Shown here in pieces: positions 9,201 to 16,753 of a DNA stretch of 58,667 bases. Under the pieces are notes generated by a model. The model saw only the letters and a program-made list of their open reading frames with translations. It was not told the origin of the DNA and did no database searches. The position numbers and the translations under genes were made by a program. The stretch is from Micromonospora sp. H61 (GTDB lineage: Bacteria > Actinomycetota > Actinomycetes > Mycobacteriales > Micromonosporaceae). Numbering within the stretch: position 1 is the stretch's first letter; the number at the start of each line of letters is the position of its first letter. The stretch lies in NCBI RefSeq assembly GCF_018070325.1, contig NZ_JAGPXY010000035.1:1-58667 (forward strand), given 5' to 3'.

Positions 9201-9806
9201 GACCGCCGCGGCGGCGCGCATCCGGTCGCTCAGTTGGTTGTCACCGGCGAGCTGCGTGGACGAGTCGCGGATGGCGAGCAGGTCACTGATCAGACCCTCG
9301 TACGCCTGCACGGTCTCGGTGAGCGCGAGCTTTCCGTTGAACACCTGGCTGCGGACGCCCGCCAGGTCCTGCAGGTTCTGGTCGATGCTGTCGAGCAGAC
9401 CCTCGAGGCTGCTCGGCAGGTCCTCGATCTCGGCCCGCTGCTGCCGGTAGGGGGCCGCGTCCTGGTCCACCCGGGAGTTCACCCGGTTGTAGGCCTCCTG
9501 GTACTGCGCCGTCGGCTGCGTCCCGTTCGCGCCCAGCAGCAGCACGGCGGCGGTCCGCTCGTCCTGCAGGCTGTCGACCAGGTCACCCGAATAGCTCGAC
9601 AGATTCGCCAGGTCGCCAGCTCGGTTGGCATTGTTGAGCGTCTCCACGTGGTCGATAAGACCACTGGTGCCCACCACGACCGTGGCGATGGTCGGCACGA
9701 TCATGATGAGACCGAGCTTGGACCAGATCGGCATGTCCCGGAGCCGGCTGGCCGGCCGGCGCAGCCGCGACAGGAAGGAGCCCGCCGTCTTTGGCCGTTT
9801 GCTCAC
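6198..9806 (-). CDS. cvnA: conservon sensor histidine kinase with nitrate/nitrite-sensing-type domain (CvnA-like)
   Basis: GTG 9806 follows a GAGGGCGG SD and gives about 1202 residues. The order is: basic N-terminus; membrane helix at about 30-50; an extracytoplasmic helical region like NIT domains (about 55-330) with LQDERTAAVLLL; a second membrane helix at about 335-358 running into a HAMP-like segment; a phosphoacceptor-like helix with LDHLATRMRRND at about 485; and a HATPase domain with the N box ELFDNATAFSPP (about 556) and G-box DRGIGIS. From about 660 a long Pro/Ala/Ser/Gln linker with repeats follows. The tail has IFxxxxSAWF (995-1004), GLPKR (1122-1126) and YHRGVQRG (1159-1166). This tail matches the one on the facing IS110-like protein. 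No response regulator gene lies nearby, as is usual for conservons. Confidence 0.93.
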   Translation of the reverse strand: MSKRPKTAGSFLSRLRRPASRLRDMPIWSKLGLIMIVPTIATVVVGTSGLIDHVETLNNANRAGDLANLSSYSGDLVDSLQDERTAAVLLLGANGTQPTAQYQEAYNRVNSRVDQDAAPYRQQRAEIEDLPSSLEGLLDSIDQNLQDLAGVRSQVFNGKLALTETVQAYEGLISDLLAIRDSSTQLAGDNQLSDRMRAAAAVAREKEFLAVRRVVVHRALGVQGRQRLTPALRRDYVASDTGQQQALQSFKAVATPDDAKFHDQTVAGGDRRQAQNYTGWIDGNTTGDMRGAPFGPDQWEAAMTANAKLIRTVERKLDSEVVNQADTLRSDVQRQVFLETGLLLSMLLLAILFAYLVARSMARSLRELRQGALSVAQYGLPQAVARLRDPQVVGQLSPVQLANQIAEPLPVRSKDEFGQVTEAFNAVHLEAVRTAAEQAALRASVATMFVNLARRSQILVDRLIGHLDRLERGEEDPDRLAELFQLDHLATRMRRNDENLLVLAGADSTRVQREPAALIDVLRAAQSEVEHYTRIDFGVIDRDIEVAAHAVNDLVHLVAELFDNATAFSPPDSQVMVEARRVGDRASLYVEDRGIGISAEQLHDLNERLATPPQVDVAVSRMMGLVVVARLASRHGVRVELRPGNDRGTVADVTLPTSVLVPRALSGRVQQPPALPAAGAPQFGGPQSGGPAPVFGALPALGNGPRPSESGNQVTLGGRPFDPATRNGAGAPANGGAYRSMPAWSDLTGAAGTNGGDGFTPRSANGQGTDPLPQRRAGDETPTTGQQPAIPRQLPSSPEAHPYSAPPVSAQPYSGAPVSASPASGQPYSGQPYSGAPYGGAPVSAAPASGQPYAGPPVSAAPVSASPASGQPYSNQPYSAPPASSQSFSGFAPRSAPPAQAPNAPAPPAWPPVPGSDRDTATPPVPERLAAALDMTTELPRVPRPGEQPAAAQPPAPAPTPAPQTRPTPQTRPTPQQPQAQNRQRYADETMELPIFRELESAWFRTRRPGSEETAAGAQPATNGDSATQQFATVEATGRAVHKTPPGTTGNTPMADTPTVGGAPRDNGSTANEGTRPSLAESLPNRRPQPQSNGWQTAADDGWRAASAAAGAAPVSETTTTGLPKRKPMAQLVPGAVEKPTTSVQRRSPEAVRGLLSAYHRGVQRGRSTSDNPTSPEATPGGQSSQSGSGPVAGSGQKEQEG
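6330..6824 (-). other. C-terminal tail module of the kinase shared with the IS110-like protein
   Basis: In order this segment encodes IFRELESAWF, GWRAASAAA, TTTGLPKRKPMAQLVPG and YHRGVQRG. The IS110-like protein has IFAQAKSAWF, GWQAAEQAA, TNAGLPKRVPQANLVPG and YFRGWRRG in the same order (4047-4322). A GLPxR...L motif near the end is, from memory, common in actinobacterial kinases of this type, so the motif probably belongs to the kinase family. Confidence 0.85.
7140..7410 (-). repeat. degenerate in-frame repeats encoding the kinase linker
   Basis: The DNA consists of imperfect repeats whose product is a series of PVSAxPASGQPYS-like units with QPY, APY and PPYS variants. The reading frame stays open, so this is a low-complexity protein linker and not an array of independent elements. 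Confidence 0.7.
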
Positions 9807-9999
9807 GTCACCGCCCTCGCGATTACAGCTTGAACGCGTTGCCCCGGGCAACGCCCAGCGACCGACCCGGCGGGTCGGACCCCCGAGATTCCATCACGCC
9901 GGTCGACAAGAAGAAAGCCCAGGTTGTCCCGGACCGAAGGTGTGATGAGATGTTGATGCGATTTGATAGCAGTCTGTCTGGCCGGAGTAACTGAAGGTA

Positions 10000-10602
10000 A
10001 TGGAACATCCGCACCGTGTTGTCCTACTAGCCGGCCCATCGGGGTCCGGAAAGTCGTACATAGCGCAGCAAACCGGCTTGCCGGTGCTGTGCTTGGACGA
10101 CTTCTACAAAGACGGCGATGACCCTACGTTGCCGAGACGAAACGGCCAGGTGGATTGGGAATCGCCGCACTCCTGGGACGCCCCCAGTGCGGTGGAAATC
10201 ATTGCCCAACTTGCCCGCGAGGGCCGAGCCGATGTGCCGGTTTATGCGATCGGTGCCGATCGACGGGTAGCCACCCGGCCATTTGATGTCGCCGGATCGC
10301 CACTTTTCGTGGCCGAAGGGATCTTCGCCGCCGAGATCGTCGAGGAGTGCCGTCGCCGTGGCCTGCTCGCCGGGGCGTACGCGCTGCGCCGCCCGCGCGG
10401 GGCCACCTTCCTGCGCCGACTCGCCCGCGACCTGTCCGAGCAGCGCAAGGCGCCTCGGGTGCTGATTCGGCGCGGGGTGACGCTGCTACGGGCCGAGCCC
10501 GCGGTGCTGCGTCGGCAGATGGGCCTCGGCGCGGAGGCGGCCCGGGCCCGGGAGGTGCTGCGCCGGGTGGCCGGGCTGCTCGCCGGCCACCCACATGGTT
10601 GA
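10000..10602 (+). CDS. uridine kinase-like P-loop NTPase
   Basis: This 200-residue protein resembles uridine kinase. The Walker A motif GPSGSGKS is at residues 12-19, the acceptor-site motif LCLDDFYKDGDDPTLP follows, then DWESPHSWDAP, and a Walker B-like VAEGIFAAEI. The family phosphorylates uridine or cytidine for salvage. It is divergent from the conservon kinase across a 193-bp, comparatively AT-rich gap and convergent with add (2-bp gap). GAAGG lies just ahead of the ATG. Substrate specificity cannot be read from the sequence; related proteins are often annotated only as ATP-binding. Confidence 0.8.
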   Translation: MEHPHRVVLLAGPSGSGKSYIAQQTGLPVLCLDDFYKDGDDPTLPRRNGQVDWESPHSWDAPSAVEIIAQLAREGRADVPVYAIGADRRVATRPFDVAGSPLFVAEGIFAAEIVEECRRRGLLAGAYALRRPRGATFLRRLARDLSEQRKAPRVLIRRGVTLLRAEPAVLRRQMGLGAEAARAREVLRRVAGLLAGHPHG

Positions 10603-10604
10603 GC

Positions 10605-11678
10605 TCAGGCCATCAACTTCGCGTACGCCGGCTTGATCACGTCGTCGATGATCCGCAGCCGCTCGTCGAACGGGATGAAGGCGCTCTTCATCGCGTTGAT
10701 GGTGAACCACTGCAACTCTTTCCAGCCGTAGCCGAACGTCTCCACCAGCAGCGACATCTCCCGCGACATCGAGGTGCCGCTCATCAACCGGTTGTCGGTG
10801 TTGACGGTGGCCCGGAAACGCAGGTCGCGCAGCAGGCCGATCGGGTGGTCCGCGATCGAGGCCACCGCGCCGGTCTGCACGTTCGACGAGGGGCACAGCT
10901 CCAGGGGGATTCGCTTGTCCCGGACGTACGCGGCCAGCCGGCCGAGTGAGCCGTCGGGCGCGATGTCGTCGACGATCCGCACCCCGTGGCCGAGCCGGTC
11001 CGCCCCGCACCACTGGATCGCCTGCCAGATCGACGGCAGACCGAACGCCTCGCCGGCGTGGATGGTGAAGTGGAAGTTCTCCCGTTGCAGGTACTCGAAG
11101 GCGTCCAGGTGCCGGGTGGGCGGGAAGCCCGCCTCGGCGCCGGCGATGTCGAAGCCGACCACCCCGGCGTCCCGGTGCCGCACGGCCAGCTCGGCGATCT
11201 CCTGGGAACGGGCGGCGTGCCGCATGGCGGTGAGCAGGGTGCCCACCCGGATGGTCAGGCCCGCCTCGACCGCCTGGGCGGTGCCCTCGGCGAACCCGGC
11301 CAGCACCGCCTCGACCACCTCGTCCAGGCTGAGGTCCCGTTCCAGGTGCTGCTCCGGGGCGAACCGCACCTCGGCGTAGACCACGCCGTCGGCGGCCAGG
11401 TCGAGGGCGCACTCGCGGGCCACCCGACGCAGCGCGGGCGCGGTCTGCATGACCGCCACTGTGTGCGCGAACGTCTCGAGGTAGCGCTCCAGCGAACCGG
11501 AGTCCGCCGCGTCCGCGAACCAGCGTCCGAGCGCCTCCGGATCCGTGGTGGGCAGTCCGTGGCCCACCTCGGCAGCCAGGTCGACGATCGTCGCCGGCCT
11601 CAGCCCGCCGTCGAGGTGGTCGTGCAGCAGCGCCTTCGGGACCTTGACGATGTCCTCGTACCGGATAGTTGCGACCAT
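10605..11678 (-). CDS. add: adenosine deaminase
   Basis: This 357-residue protein hydrolyses adenosine and deoxyadenosine to inosine compounds and ammonia. It shows the zinc and substrate motifs of the family: KALLHDHLDGGLRP at the N-terminus, HAGEAFG near residue 210, the LGHGVRI motif, LCPSSNVQTG and VNTDN. The length matches bacterial adenosine deaminases. It lies near cdd, deoA and a BMP nucleoside importer, which suggests a salvage role. A TAGGGT -10-like box (11690-11685) lies 6 nt before the ATG, so the transcript is probably leaderless. Confidence 0.96.
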   Translation of the reverse strand: MVATIRYEDIVKVPKALLHDHLDGGLRPATIVDLAAEVGHGLPTTDPEALGRWFADAADSGSLERYLETFAHTVAVMQTAPALRRVARECALDLAADGVVYAEVRFAPEQHLERDLSLDEVVEAVLAGFAEGTAQAVEAGLTIRVGTLLTAMRHAARSQEIAELAVRHRDAGVVGFDIAGAEAGFPPTRHLDAFEYLQRENFHFTIHAGEAFGLPSIWQAIQWCGADRLGHGVRIVDDIAPDGSLGRLAAYVRDKRIPLELCPSSNVQTGAVASIADHPIGLLRDLRFRATVNTDNRLMSGTSMSREMSLLVETFGYGWKELQWFTINAMKSAFIPFDERLRIIDDVIKPAYAKLMA

Positions 11679-11731
11679 GCTCAGACCCTAGTCAGCGGCC
11701 TGGCCGGACCGGTACGGGACCGGCCGGGGCG

Positions 11732-12190
11732 TCACGGCCGCCAGCCGTACACCCGGTGCACGTCGAGCCGGATCACGAGCCGCCCGTCGGCGACCATGGC
11801 GGCCCGGTAGTCCGCCCAGTCCGGGTGGTCGCCGCGAATCCGGCGGTAGACCTCGACCAGTTCGTCGACCGTCTCGTCGGTGGTGGCCACTGCCGGTTCG
11901 CTGAGCGTCACGGTCCCGTCCGCGACCGCGTACGCGCCGCCGTCCGGCGTGGTCACGTGGAAGCTGGCCCGGGGGTCGCGGCGCAGGTTGCGCACCTTTG
12001 CCCGGTCCCCGGTGGTGGAGCAGCGGATCAACCCCGGCTCGGCCAGGTAGTCGAGGTTGGACAGCTGGGGCCGCCCGTCCCGGCGCAGGGTGACCAGCAC
12101 TCCGCGCCCGCGCTGGCCGAACAGCTCCCACAGTCGGTCGCCCGCGGCGGCGGTCGGCGCGCTCCGCCGCTGGAGAGGATTGGTTGACAT
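11732..12190 (-). CDS. F420-dependent PPOX-class oxidoreductase
   Basis: This 152-residue protein fits the flavin/F420 split-barrel PPOX family. It has GRGVLVTLRRDGRPQLSNL near the N-terminus, an IRCSTTGDRAKVRNLRRDPR phosphate- and ribityl-contact motif, then ASFHVT, and ends with RLDVHRVYGW. Such enzymes use F420 or flavin to reduce varied substrates; the substrate is unknown. ATG 12190 is chosen because a consensus promoter (TTGACA, 17 bp, TAGATT) puts the transcript start at or next to it. The start codon lies inside one half of a perfect inverted repeat that also serves the divergent MarR gene, so MarR repression is likely. Confidence 0.9.
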   Translation of the reverse strand: MSTNPLQRRSAPTAAAGDRLWELFGQRGRGVLVTLRRDGRPQLSNLDYLAEPGLIRCSTTGDRAKVRNLRRDPRASFHVTTPDGGAYAVADGTVTLSEPAVATTDETVDELVEVYRRIRGDHPDWADYRAAMVADGRLVIRLDVHRVYGWRP

Positions 12191-12227
12191 GTCATCGAAT
12201 CTAAGACCAAGTCGATGACATGTCAAC
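12183..12227. promoter_or_regulatory. MarR-type operator: paired copies of a 10-bp palindrome
   Basis: Two 16-bp arms, 12183-12198 and 12212-12227, form a perfect inverted repeat. Each arm contains the palindrome TGACATGTCA (12185-12194 and 12216-12225), with centres 31 bp apart, about three helical turns. It lies between the divergent oxidoreductase and MarR genes. One copy overlaps the oxidoreductase start codon and the other its -35 box, a layout suited to strong repression. Confidence 0.85.
12198..12226 (-). promoter_or_regulatory. sigma-70-like promoter of the F420 oxidoreductase gene
   Basis: On the minus strand, TTGACA (12226-12221) is followed by 17 bp and TAGATT (12203-12198), with the ATG 7 nt further on. 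This is a near-consensus vegetative promoter for a leaderless mRNA. Both ends lie in or beside operator arms. Confidence 0.8.
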
Positions 12228-12234
12228 GACAGCG

Positions 12235-12240
12235 TTAGAC
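12235..12240 (+). promoter_or_regulatory. -10 box of the MarR gene, leaderless type
   Basis: TAGACT (12235-12240) lies 7 nt before the MarR ATG at 12248 and just outside the operator, whose right arm would cover the -35 region. This implies autoregulation. Confidence 0.5.
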
Positions 12241-12247
12241 TCGACGG

Positions 12248-12736
12248 ATGGACGTACCCCGGTGGCTGGACGAACGGGAGGACCGCGCCTGGCGCGGCTA
12301 CCGCCGGATGCGTCGACTGCTCGACCTGGAGCTGGCCCGGGAGCTGACCCAGGACGCCGGCCTCTCCGAGGCCGACTACGACGTGCTGTCCGACCTCTCC
12401 GAGACACCGCAGGGGCGGCTGCGCCTGCGGGAGCTGGCAGACCGCATGCTCTGGTCGCGCAGCCGGCTCTCCCACCACCTGACCCGGATGCAGCAGCGCG
12501 GCCTGGTGACCCGAGAGGAGTGCGCCGACGACGCCCGGGGCTCGGTCGTCGTCCTCACCCCCGCCGGTCGGCGGGCCATCGAGTCCGCCGCCCCCGGTCA
12601 CGTGGCCGCCGTCCGCCGGCACCTGATCGACCTGCTGACCCCCGCGGAGGTCGACGCCCTCGGCGCGCTCACCCACCGGGTGGTCGACCACCTCGGTGGG
12701 CGGGCGCCCCAGCCACGCCACGATGCGGAGCTCTGA
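12248..12736 (+). CDS. MarR family transcriptional regulator
   Basis: This 162-residue protein has the MarR winged-helix order. N-terminal dimerisation helices (RAWRGYRRMRRLLDLEL) are followed by LSEADYDVLSDLSETPQGRLRLRELADRMLWSRSRLSHHLTRMQQRGLV, containing the recognition helix, a wing with DARGSVVVLTPAGRRA, and C-terminal dimerisation helices. It is divergent from the F420 oxidoreductase gene, with two palindromic operator copies in the 57-bp gap. The likely role is repression of both genes until a ligand, possibly a xenobiotic or oxidant, releases it. No SD precedes the ATG. Confidence 0.93.
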   Translation: MDVPRWLDEREDRAWRGYRRMRRLLDLELARELTQDAGLSEADYDVLSDLSETPQGRLRLRELADRMLWSRSRLSHHLTRMQQRGLVTREECADDARGSVVVLTPAGRRAIESAAPGHVAAVRRHLIDLLTPAEVDALGALTHRVVDHLGGRAPQPRHDAEL

Positions 12737-12737
12737 C

Positions 12738-13610
12738 GTGGACCCCCGCATCCTCGACCGGCTGCGCTGCCCGGTCTGCGGCGAGCCGCTGGCCGAGGCC
12801 ACCGCCGGCACCTCCAACGCGCTGCGCTGCCCGCGCCGGCACAGCTTCGACATCGCCAGACAGGGGTACGTCAACCTGCTCGCCGGGCGCGCCCCACACG
12901 CCGGCGACAGCGCCGAGATGGTCGCCGCCCGGGCGGACGTCCTCACCGCCGGGCACTACGACCTCATCTCGGCCGCCCTCTCCGATGCCGCGACGGAAGC
13001 CGCCGGTCGGCCCCGCGCGACGCCCGACCTCGAGGCGTACCCCCTGGTGGTGGATGCCGGCGCCGGCACCGGCCGGTACCTCGGCGCGGTGCTGGCGGCG
13101 CTGCCGGACGCCGTGGGTCTGGCCCTGGACGTGTCCAAGCCGGCGCTGCGCCGCGCGGCCCGCGCGCATCCCCGGGCCGCCGCCGCGCTCGCCGACACCT
13201 GGCAGCGACTGCCGCTCGCGGACGCCTCGACCGCCGTGCTGCTGAACGTCTTCGCCCCGCGCAACGGCCCGGAGTTCCACCGGGTGCTCGACCCGGCCGG
13301 CGTGTTGCTGGTGGTCACGCCCGACACCGACCACCTCGCCGAGCTGGTGGACGTCCTCGACCTGCTGCGGGTGGACCCGGACAAGGCCGACCGGGTGGCC
13401 GCCAGCCTGGGCGGGCACTTCACGCCGGTCAGCTCGGCCGTGCACCGGGCCGAGCTGGCGCTGACCCGGCCGGAGGTCGCCACCCTCGTGGGGATGGGCC
13501 CCAGCGCCTGGCACACCGACCCGGCCGCGCTCGCCACCCGGCTGGCCGCGCTGCCCGAACCGGCCCGGGTCACAGTGGCGGTCCGGCTCGACGTCCTGCG
13601 ACCTCGCTGA
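12738..13610 (+). CDS. 23S rRNA guanine-N1 methyltransferase family protein (RlmA-like)
   Basis: GTG 12738 starts 1 nt after the MarR stop codon, with GGAG 7 nt upstream; an ATG at 12723 lacks an SD. The 290 residues begin with a zinc finger typical of RlmA/TlrB enzymes (CPVCGEPL, then a second Cys and His in LRCPRRHSFD). QGYVNLL follows, then an S-adenosylmethionine-binding Rossmann domain with VVDAGAGTGRYL. Members methylate G745 or G748 in hairpin 35 of 23S rRNA, and some give macrolide resistance. Which position is modified here, and whether resistance results, cannot be told from sequence. Confidence 0.85.
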   Translation: MDPRILDRLRCPVCGEPLAEATAGTSNALRCPRRHSFDIARQGYVNLLAGRAPHAGDSAEMVAARADVLTAGHYDLISAALSDAATEAAGRPRATPDLEAYPLVVDAGAGTGRYLGAVLAALPDAVGLALDVSKPALRRAARAHPRAAAALADTWQRLPLADASTAVLLNVFAPRNGPEFHRVLDPAGVLLVVTPDTDHLAELVDVLDLLRVDPDKADRVAASLGGHFTPVSSAVHRAELALTRPEVATLVGMGPSAWHTDPAALATRLAALPEPARVTVAVRLDVLRPR

Positions 13611-13612
13611 CC

Positions 13613-14293
13613 TCAGGTGGAGAGGTCGACCTCTTCCCAACCGGGCGGCTCGTCGTGGTACGGCCCGCGCAGAATGACCGCCCACTCCAGCGCCCACCGC
13701 CGCTGCCCGATCGCGTTCGCGTCGACCAGGCCGGGCGCCCGCCGGCCGCCGCGCTCGGTCTCCAGGTACGCCCAGTCCAGGCAGTAGTGCAGGTCGAGCA
13801 GGGCGGCCGCGTCGGCCGGGTGCTGCGGCGCGGTGAGGATCCGGGAGCGCCAGTGCGGGAAGGTCTCCCCCTCGGCGATGTGCGGCAGCCGCTCGACCAG
13901 CCGCTCGTCGACGGCCAACGTCGGGTCGAGCTGTTTGCTCAGCCCGAGTACCCAGGCCAGCGCGAAGAGAGCGTCGTGATGCAGCACGAACGACCGGTGG
14001 TCGCCCTTGCCGCCCATCACGAACTGCCACTCCGGCGGGGTGACCATGTCGACCAGGTGCGAGCCGAGCAGCCAGCTCATCGCCGCCTGTGGGGGCATCC
14101 CGAAACAGCGGGCCAGGATCAGGTGCAGCACCGCGATCCGCGCCTCGATCTCCGCGGTCGGGCGCAGGTCGATGTGGTCACCCGGCTCCCACACGAGGGG
14201 AAACTGGGCCGGCGGCAACGGCAGGCCGAGCCGGGACAGCTCGTCCAGGCTCGCCTCGCGCACCTCACGTGGGTCGGGGGCAGCAACGGTCAC
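13613..14293 (-). CDS. DUF4272 domain protein
   Basis: This protein of about 226 residues matches DUF4272. It has the motif REASLDELSRLGLPLP near the N-terminus, EIEARIAVLHLILA, a central WLLGSHLVDMVTPPE and a C-terminal DLHYCLDWAYLE...QRRWALEWA. The function of the family is unknown. GTG 14293 is chosen because AGGAAG lies 8 nt upstream; the longer frame to 14356 has a non-homologous-looking head. It converges with the methyltransferase gene (2-bp gap) and no membrane segment is visible. Confidence 0.75.
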   Translation of the reverse strand: MTVAAPDPREVREASLDELSRLGLPLPPAQFPLVWEPGDHIDLRPTAEIEARIAVLHLILARCFGMPPQAAMSWLLGSHLVDMVTPPEWQFVMGGKGDHRSFVLHHDALFALAWVLGLSKQLDPTLAVDERLVERLPHIAEGETFPHWRSRILTAPQHPADAAALLDLHYCLDWAYLETERGGRRAPGLVDANAIGQRRWALEWAVILRGPYHDEPPGWEEVDLST

Positions 14294-14403
14294 GGCGGAT
14301 CTTCCTGTCTGCTCGCGCCGGCTCAAGGCCGGTTGTCCCCCCTTGGCCTGCGACAATAGCGCTCCCAGGTGACCGGCACCACGCCAGGGCGACGCCGGTT
14401 CGA

Positions 14404-15684
14404 TCAGCCGATGCGTTCGATGACCAACGACGTCGCCGCCGGGGCCGTCGGCGCGATCCGCACCGCGTTTGCGGCCTCGGTCAGCGCGGCCGGAATCCGC
14501 GTCGCATCGTCGGCGCGCAGCTCGTAGAGCGGGTCACCGGCCCGCACCTCGTCACCCGGCCGCTTGTGCAACACCACACCGGCCGGCACGCTGACCGGGT
14601 CCTCCTTGCGCGCCCGACCCGCGCCGAGCCGCCACGCCGCAACCCCCATGGCGTACGCGTCGACGGCCGCGACGTACCCGTCACGCTCGGCGCGGACCAC
14701 CTCCACCTCGGCAGCCGTTGGCAGCGGCGCGTCCGGGTCACCGCCCTGCGCCCGAATCATCGCCCGCCAGGAGTCCATGGCCCGGCCGTCGCGCAGCGCA
14801 GCAGCCGGATCGGCGTCCGGCAGACCGGCGGCGTCGAGCATCTCCCGGGCCAGTGCGAGGGTCAGCTCCACCACGTCGGCCGGTCCACCACCGGCCAACA
14901 CCTCGACCGACTCGGTCACCTCGACCGCGTTGCCGATCGCCAGACCGAGCGGGGTGGACATGTCGGTGAGCAGGGCTACCGTCCGCACCCCGTGCGCACC
15001 GCCCAGCTCGACCATGGTGCGCGCCAACTCGCGGGCCTGGTCGACGGACTTCATGAAGGCGCCCGAGCCGACCTTGACGTCGAGGACCAGCGCCCCGGTA
15101 CCCTCGGCGATCTTCTTGCTCATGATCGAGCTGGCGATCAGCGGGATCGCCTCCACGGTGCCGGTCACGTCGCGCAACGCGTACAGCTTGCGGTCGGCGG
15201 GGGCGAGCCCGGCACCGGCCGCGCAGATCACCGCACCGACCTCGTCCAGCTGGGCGATGAACTCGTCGTTGCTCACCGTGGCCCGCCAGCCCGGGATGGA
15301 CTCCAACTTGTCCAACGTGCCGCCGGTGTGCCCGAGACCCCGGCCGCTCAGCTGCGGCACTGCCGCGCCACACGCCGCCACCAGCGGGGTGAGCGGCAGA
15401 GTGATCTTGTCACCGACGCCGCCGGTGGAGTGCTTGTCGACAGTCGGCCGGCGTACCGCCGACAGGTCCAACCGCTCACCGCTGGCGATCATCGCGGCGG
15501 TCCACCGAGCGATCTCCGGCCCGGTCATGCCGTTGAGCAGGATCGCCATGGCCAGCGCGGACATCTGCTCGTCGGCGACAACCCCCCGGGTGTACGCGTC
15601 GACCACCCAGTCGATCTGCGCGTCCGACAGCACACCCCCGTCCCGCTTGGCCCGAATAACGTCAACAGCAGTAAAAGCACTCAC
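14404..15684 (-). CDS. deoA: thymidine phosphorylase
   Basis: This 426-residue enzyme cleaves thymidine or deoxyuridine with phosphate to give the base and deoxyribose-1-phosphate. Family motifs include VIRAKRDGG at the start, the signature KHSTGGVGDKITLPLTPLVAA at about residues 80-100, SGRGLGHTGGTLDKLE, and the C-terminal GxVLHKRPGDEVRAGDPLYEL barrel-sandwich hybrid domain. GTG 15684 has GAAGGAA about 8 nt upstream; the longer frame to 15792 is rejected. cdd is just upstream on the same strand, and together they would process deoxycytidine via deoxyuridine. Confidence 0.96.
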   Translation of the reverse strand: MSAFTAVDVIRAKRDGGVLSDAQIDWVVDAYTRGVVADEQMSALAMAILLNGMTGPEIARWTAAMIASGERLDLSAVRRPTVDKHSTGGVGDKITLPLTPLVAACGAAVPQLSGRGLGHTGGTLDKLESIPGWRATVSNDEFIAQLDEVGAVICAAGAGLAPADRKLYALRDVTGTVEAIPLIASSIMSKKIAEGTGALVLDVKVGSGAFMKSVDQARELARTMVELGGAHGVRTVALLTDMSTPLGLAIGNAVEVTESVEVLAGGGPADVVELTLALAREMLDAAGLPDADPAAALRDGRAMDSWRAMIRAQGGDPDAPLPTAAEVEVVRAERDGYVAAVDAYAMGVAAWRLGAGRARKEDPVSVPAGVVLHKRPGDEVRAGDPLYELRADDATRIPAALTEAANAVRIAPTAPAATSLVIERIG

Positions 15685-15900
15685 CGTGTGGTTCCTTCTC
15701 ACGTCGTTGCGTTCAGGGCTGCGCCGCCGTGCAGTGCCCTCATGGTCGCGCTCGAACCATGAAGTAGTCCCCTGGCGCGTTGAGGTGGGCACTACTTCCA
15801 GGACAACGCCGTTGCGTTATGCGTTAGGGCTGCGGCCGGCAGGTCAATCCTCTGCTGGAGAACGGACTCGTGGTAGATCAACGTGAGCCGAGCAAGAGGA

Positions 15901-15985
15901 CCGCGCCGATCTTGCAGTTTCTGTTGTTGATATGGGTGGATGCGCCCCTTGCGTCGGGACAGGAAGTGCAAGATCGCGGAGCAGG
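15901..15985. repeat. interspersed hairpin repeat, copy 1
   Basis: This element of about 85 bp has near-complementary ends: GATCTTGCA (15908-15916) with TGCAAGATC (15967-15975), and outer CCGCG/CGGAG-type pairing. A second, closely similar copy lies at 38351-38436. It sits in the 358-bp space between cdd and deoA, with no convincing gene around it. The remaining part of that space (15686-15900) shows no gene either. Confidence 0.85.
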
Positions 15986-16042
15986 CAGGGCAGCCCTCGC
16001 AGTGGCTCACGGCCCTGAGATGTGATGGCTGCGGCCTTGGGA

Positions 16043-16753
16043 TCAACCAGCAGCCCAGCGCACCGGGATCTCCGCAGGCGGTTCACCCTCGCCGGCCCAG
16101 AAGATGGTGCCGGTCGCGTCGACCACCACCACCCGTGGTGTCCGGGCCAGGCCCCAGGTAATCGCCTCGGCCGGCTCGTCCCAGCTCGGCGCCTCCTCCA
16201 GCACCCCGGTCTCGGCGCCGACGTCGTCTCCGGCCGACCGCTCCCAGTACGCGGTCCAGACCTGCTGCCCGGCGGACATGTCCGGGTGCACGAAGACGGT
16301 GCCGCGCCCCCGCCAGGCGGCCAGTCGCTCCGGCACGACCGGCACCGGCGTCTCCCCGGTGACGGCTTCCAGGTCCTCCACGCCGAAGGCGTGCGGCAGC
16401 AGCTCGGCCATCCGCAGCGGGCGGGTCCTGCTCTCGATCAGGCACTCCGGCCCGCCGTGTTCCCAGAGCAGCTGCCGGCAGCGACCACACGGCATCAGCG
16501 GCTCACCAGTGGCGTCGACGCAGGAGAGCGCGACGAGCCGACCGCCGCCGGTGGCGTGCAGGCTGGAAACCACTCCGCACTCGGCGCACAGCGTCACCCC
16601 GTACGCGGCGTTCTCCACGTTGCAGCCGACCACGATGCGGCCGTCGTCGACCAGCGCGGCCGCGCCGACCGGAAACGTCGAGTACGGCGCGTACGCGTGC
16701 CGCATCGCGTCGGTGGCAGCGGCGCGCAGCCGCGCCCAGTCAATGTCGGTCAT
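16043..16753 (-). CDS. cdd: cytidine deaminase with an extra C-terminal domain
   Basis: Residues 1-130 are a complete homotetrameric-type cytidine deaminase: YAPYSTFPVGAAAL, the catalytic CNVENAAYGVTLCAECG with the active-site glutamate, and the zinc ligands PCGRCRQ. It converts cytidine and deoxycytidine to uridine compounds. The family is usually 125-140 residues, but this protein has 236. The extra C-terminal 105 residues contain GRGTVFVHPDMSAGQQVWTAYW, WDEPAEAITWGLARTPRVVVVDATGTIFWAG and look like a separate small domain of unknown function. A CAGAAT -10-like box lies 6 nt before the ATG. Confidence 0.93.
   Translation of the reverse strand: MTDIDWARLRAAATDAMRHAYAPYSTFPVGAAALVDDGRIVVGCNVENAAYGVTLCAECGVVSSLHATGGGRLVALSCVDATGEPLMPCGRCRQLLWEHGGPECLIESRTRPLRMAELLPHAFGVEDLEAVTGETPVPVVPERLAAWRGRGTVFVHPDMSAGQQVWTAYWERSAGDDVGAETGVLEEAPSWDEPAEAITWGLARTPRVVVVDATGTIFWAGEGEPPAEIPVRWAAG

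Noticed and set aside
12738..13610. Antibiotic-resistance methyltransferase
   Set aside because: RlmA-type motifs fit, but housekeeping and resistance members cannot be told apart from sequence alone, so only the family is called.
15792..16046. Small Cys-containing leftward frame between cdd and deoA
   Set aside because: Most of it is read from the interspersed repeat; the second repeat copy gives a similar chance peptide.
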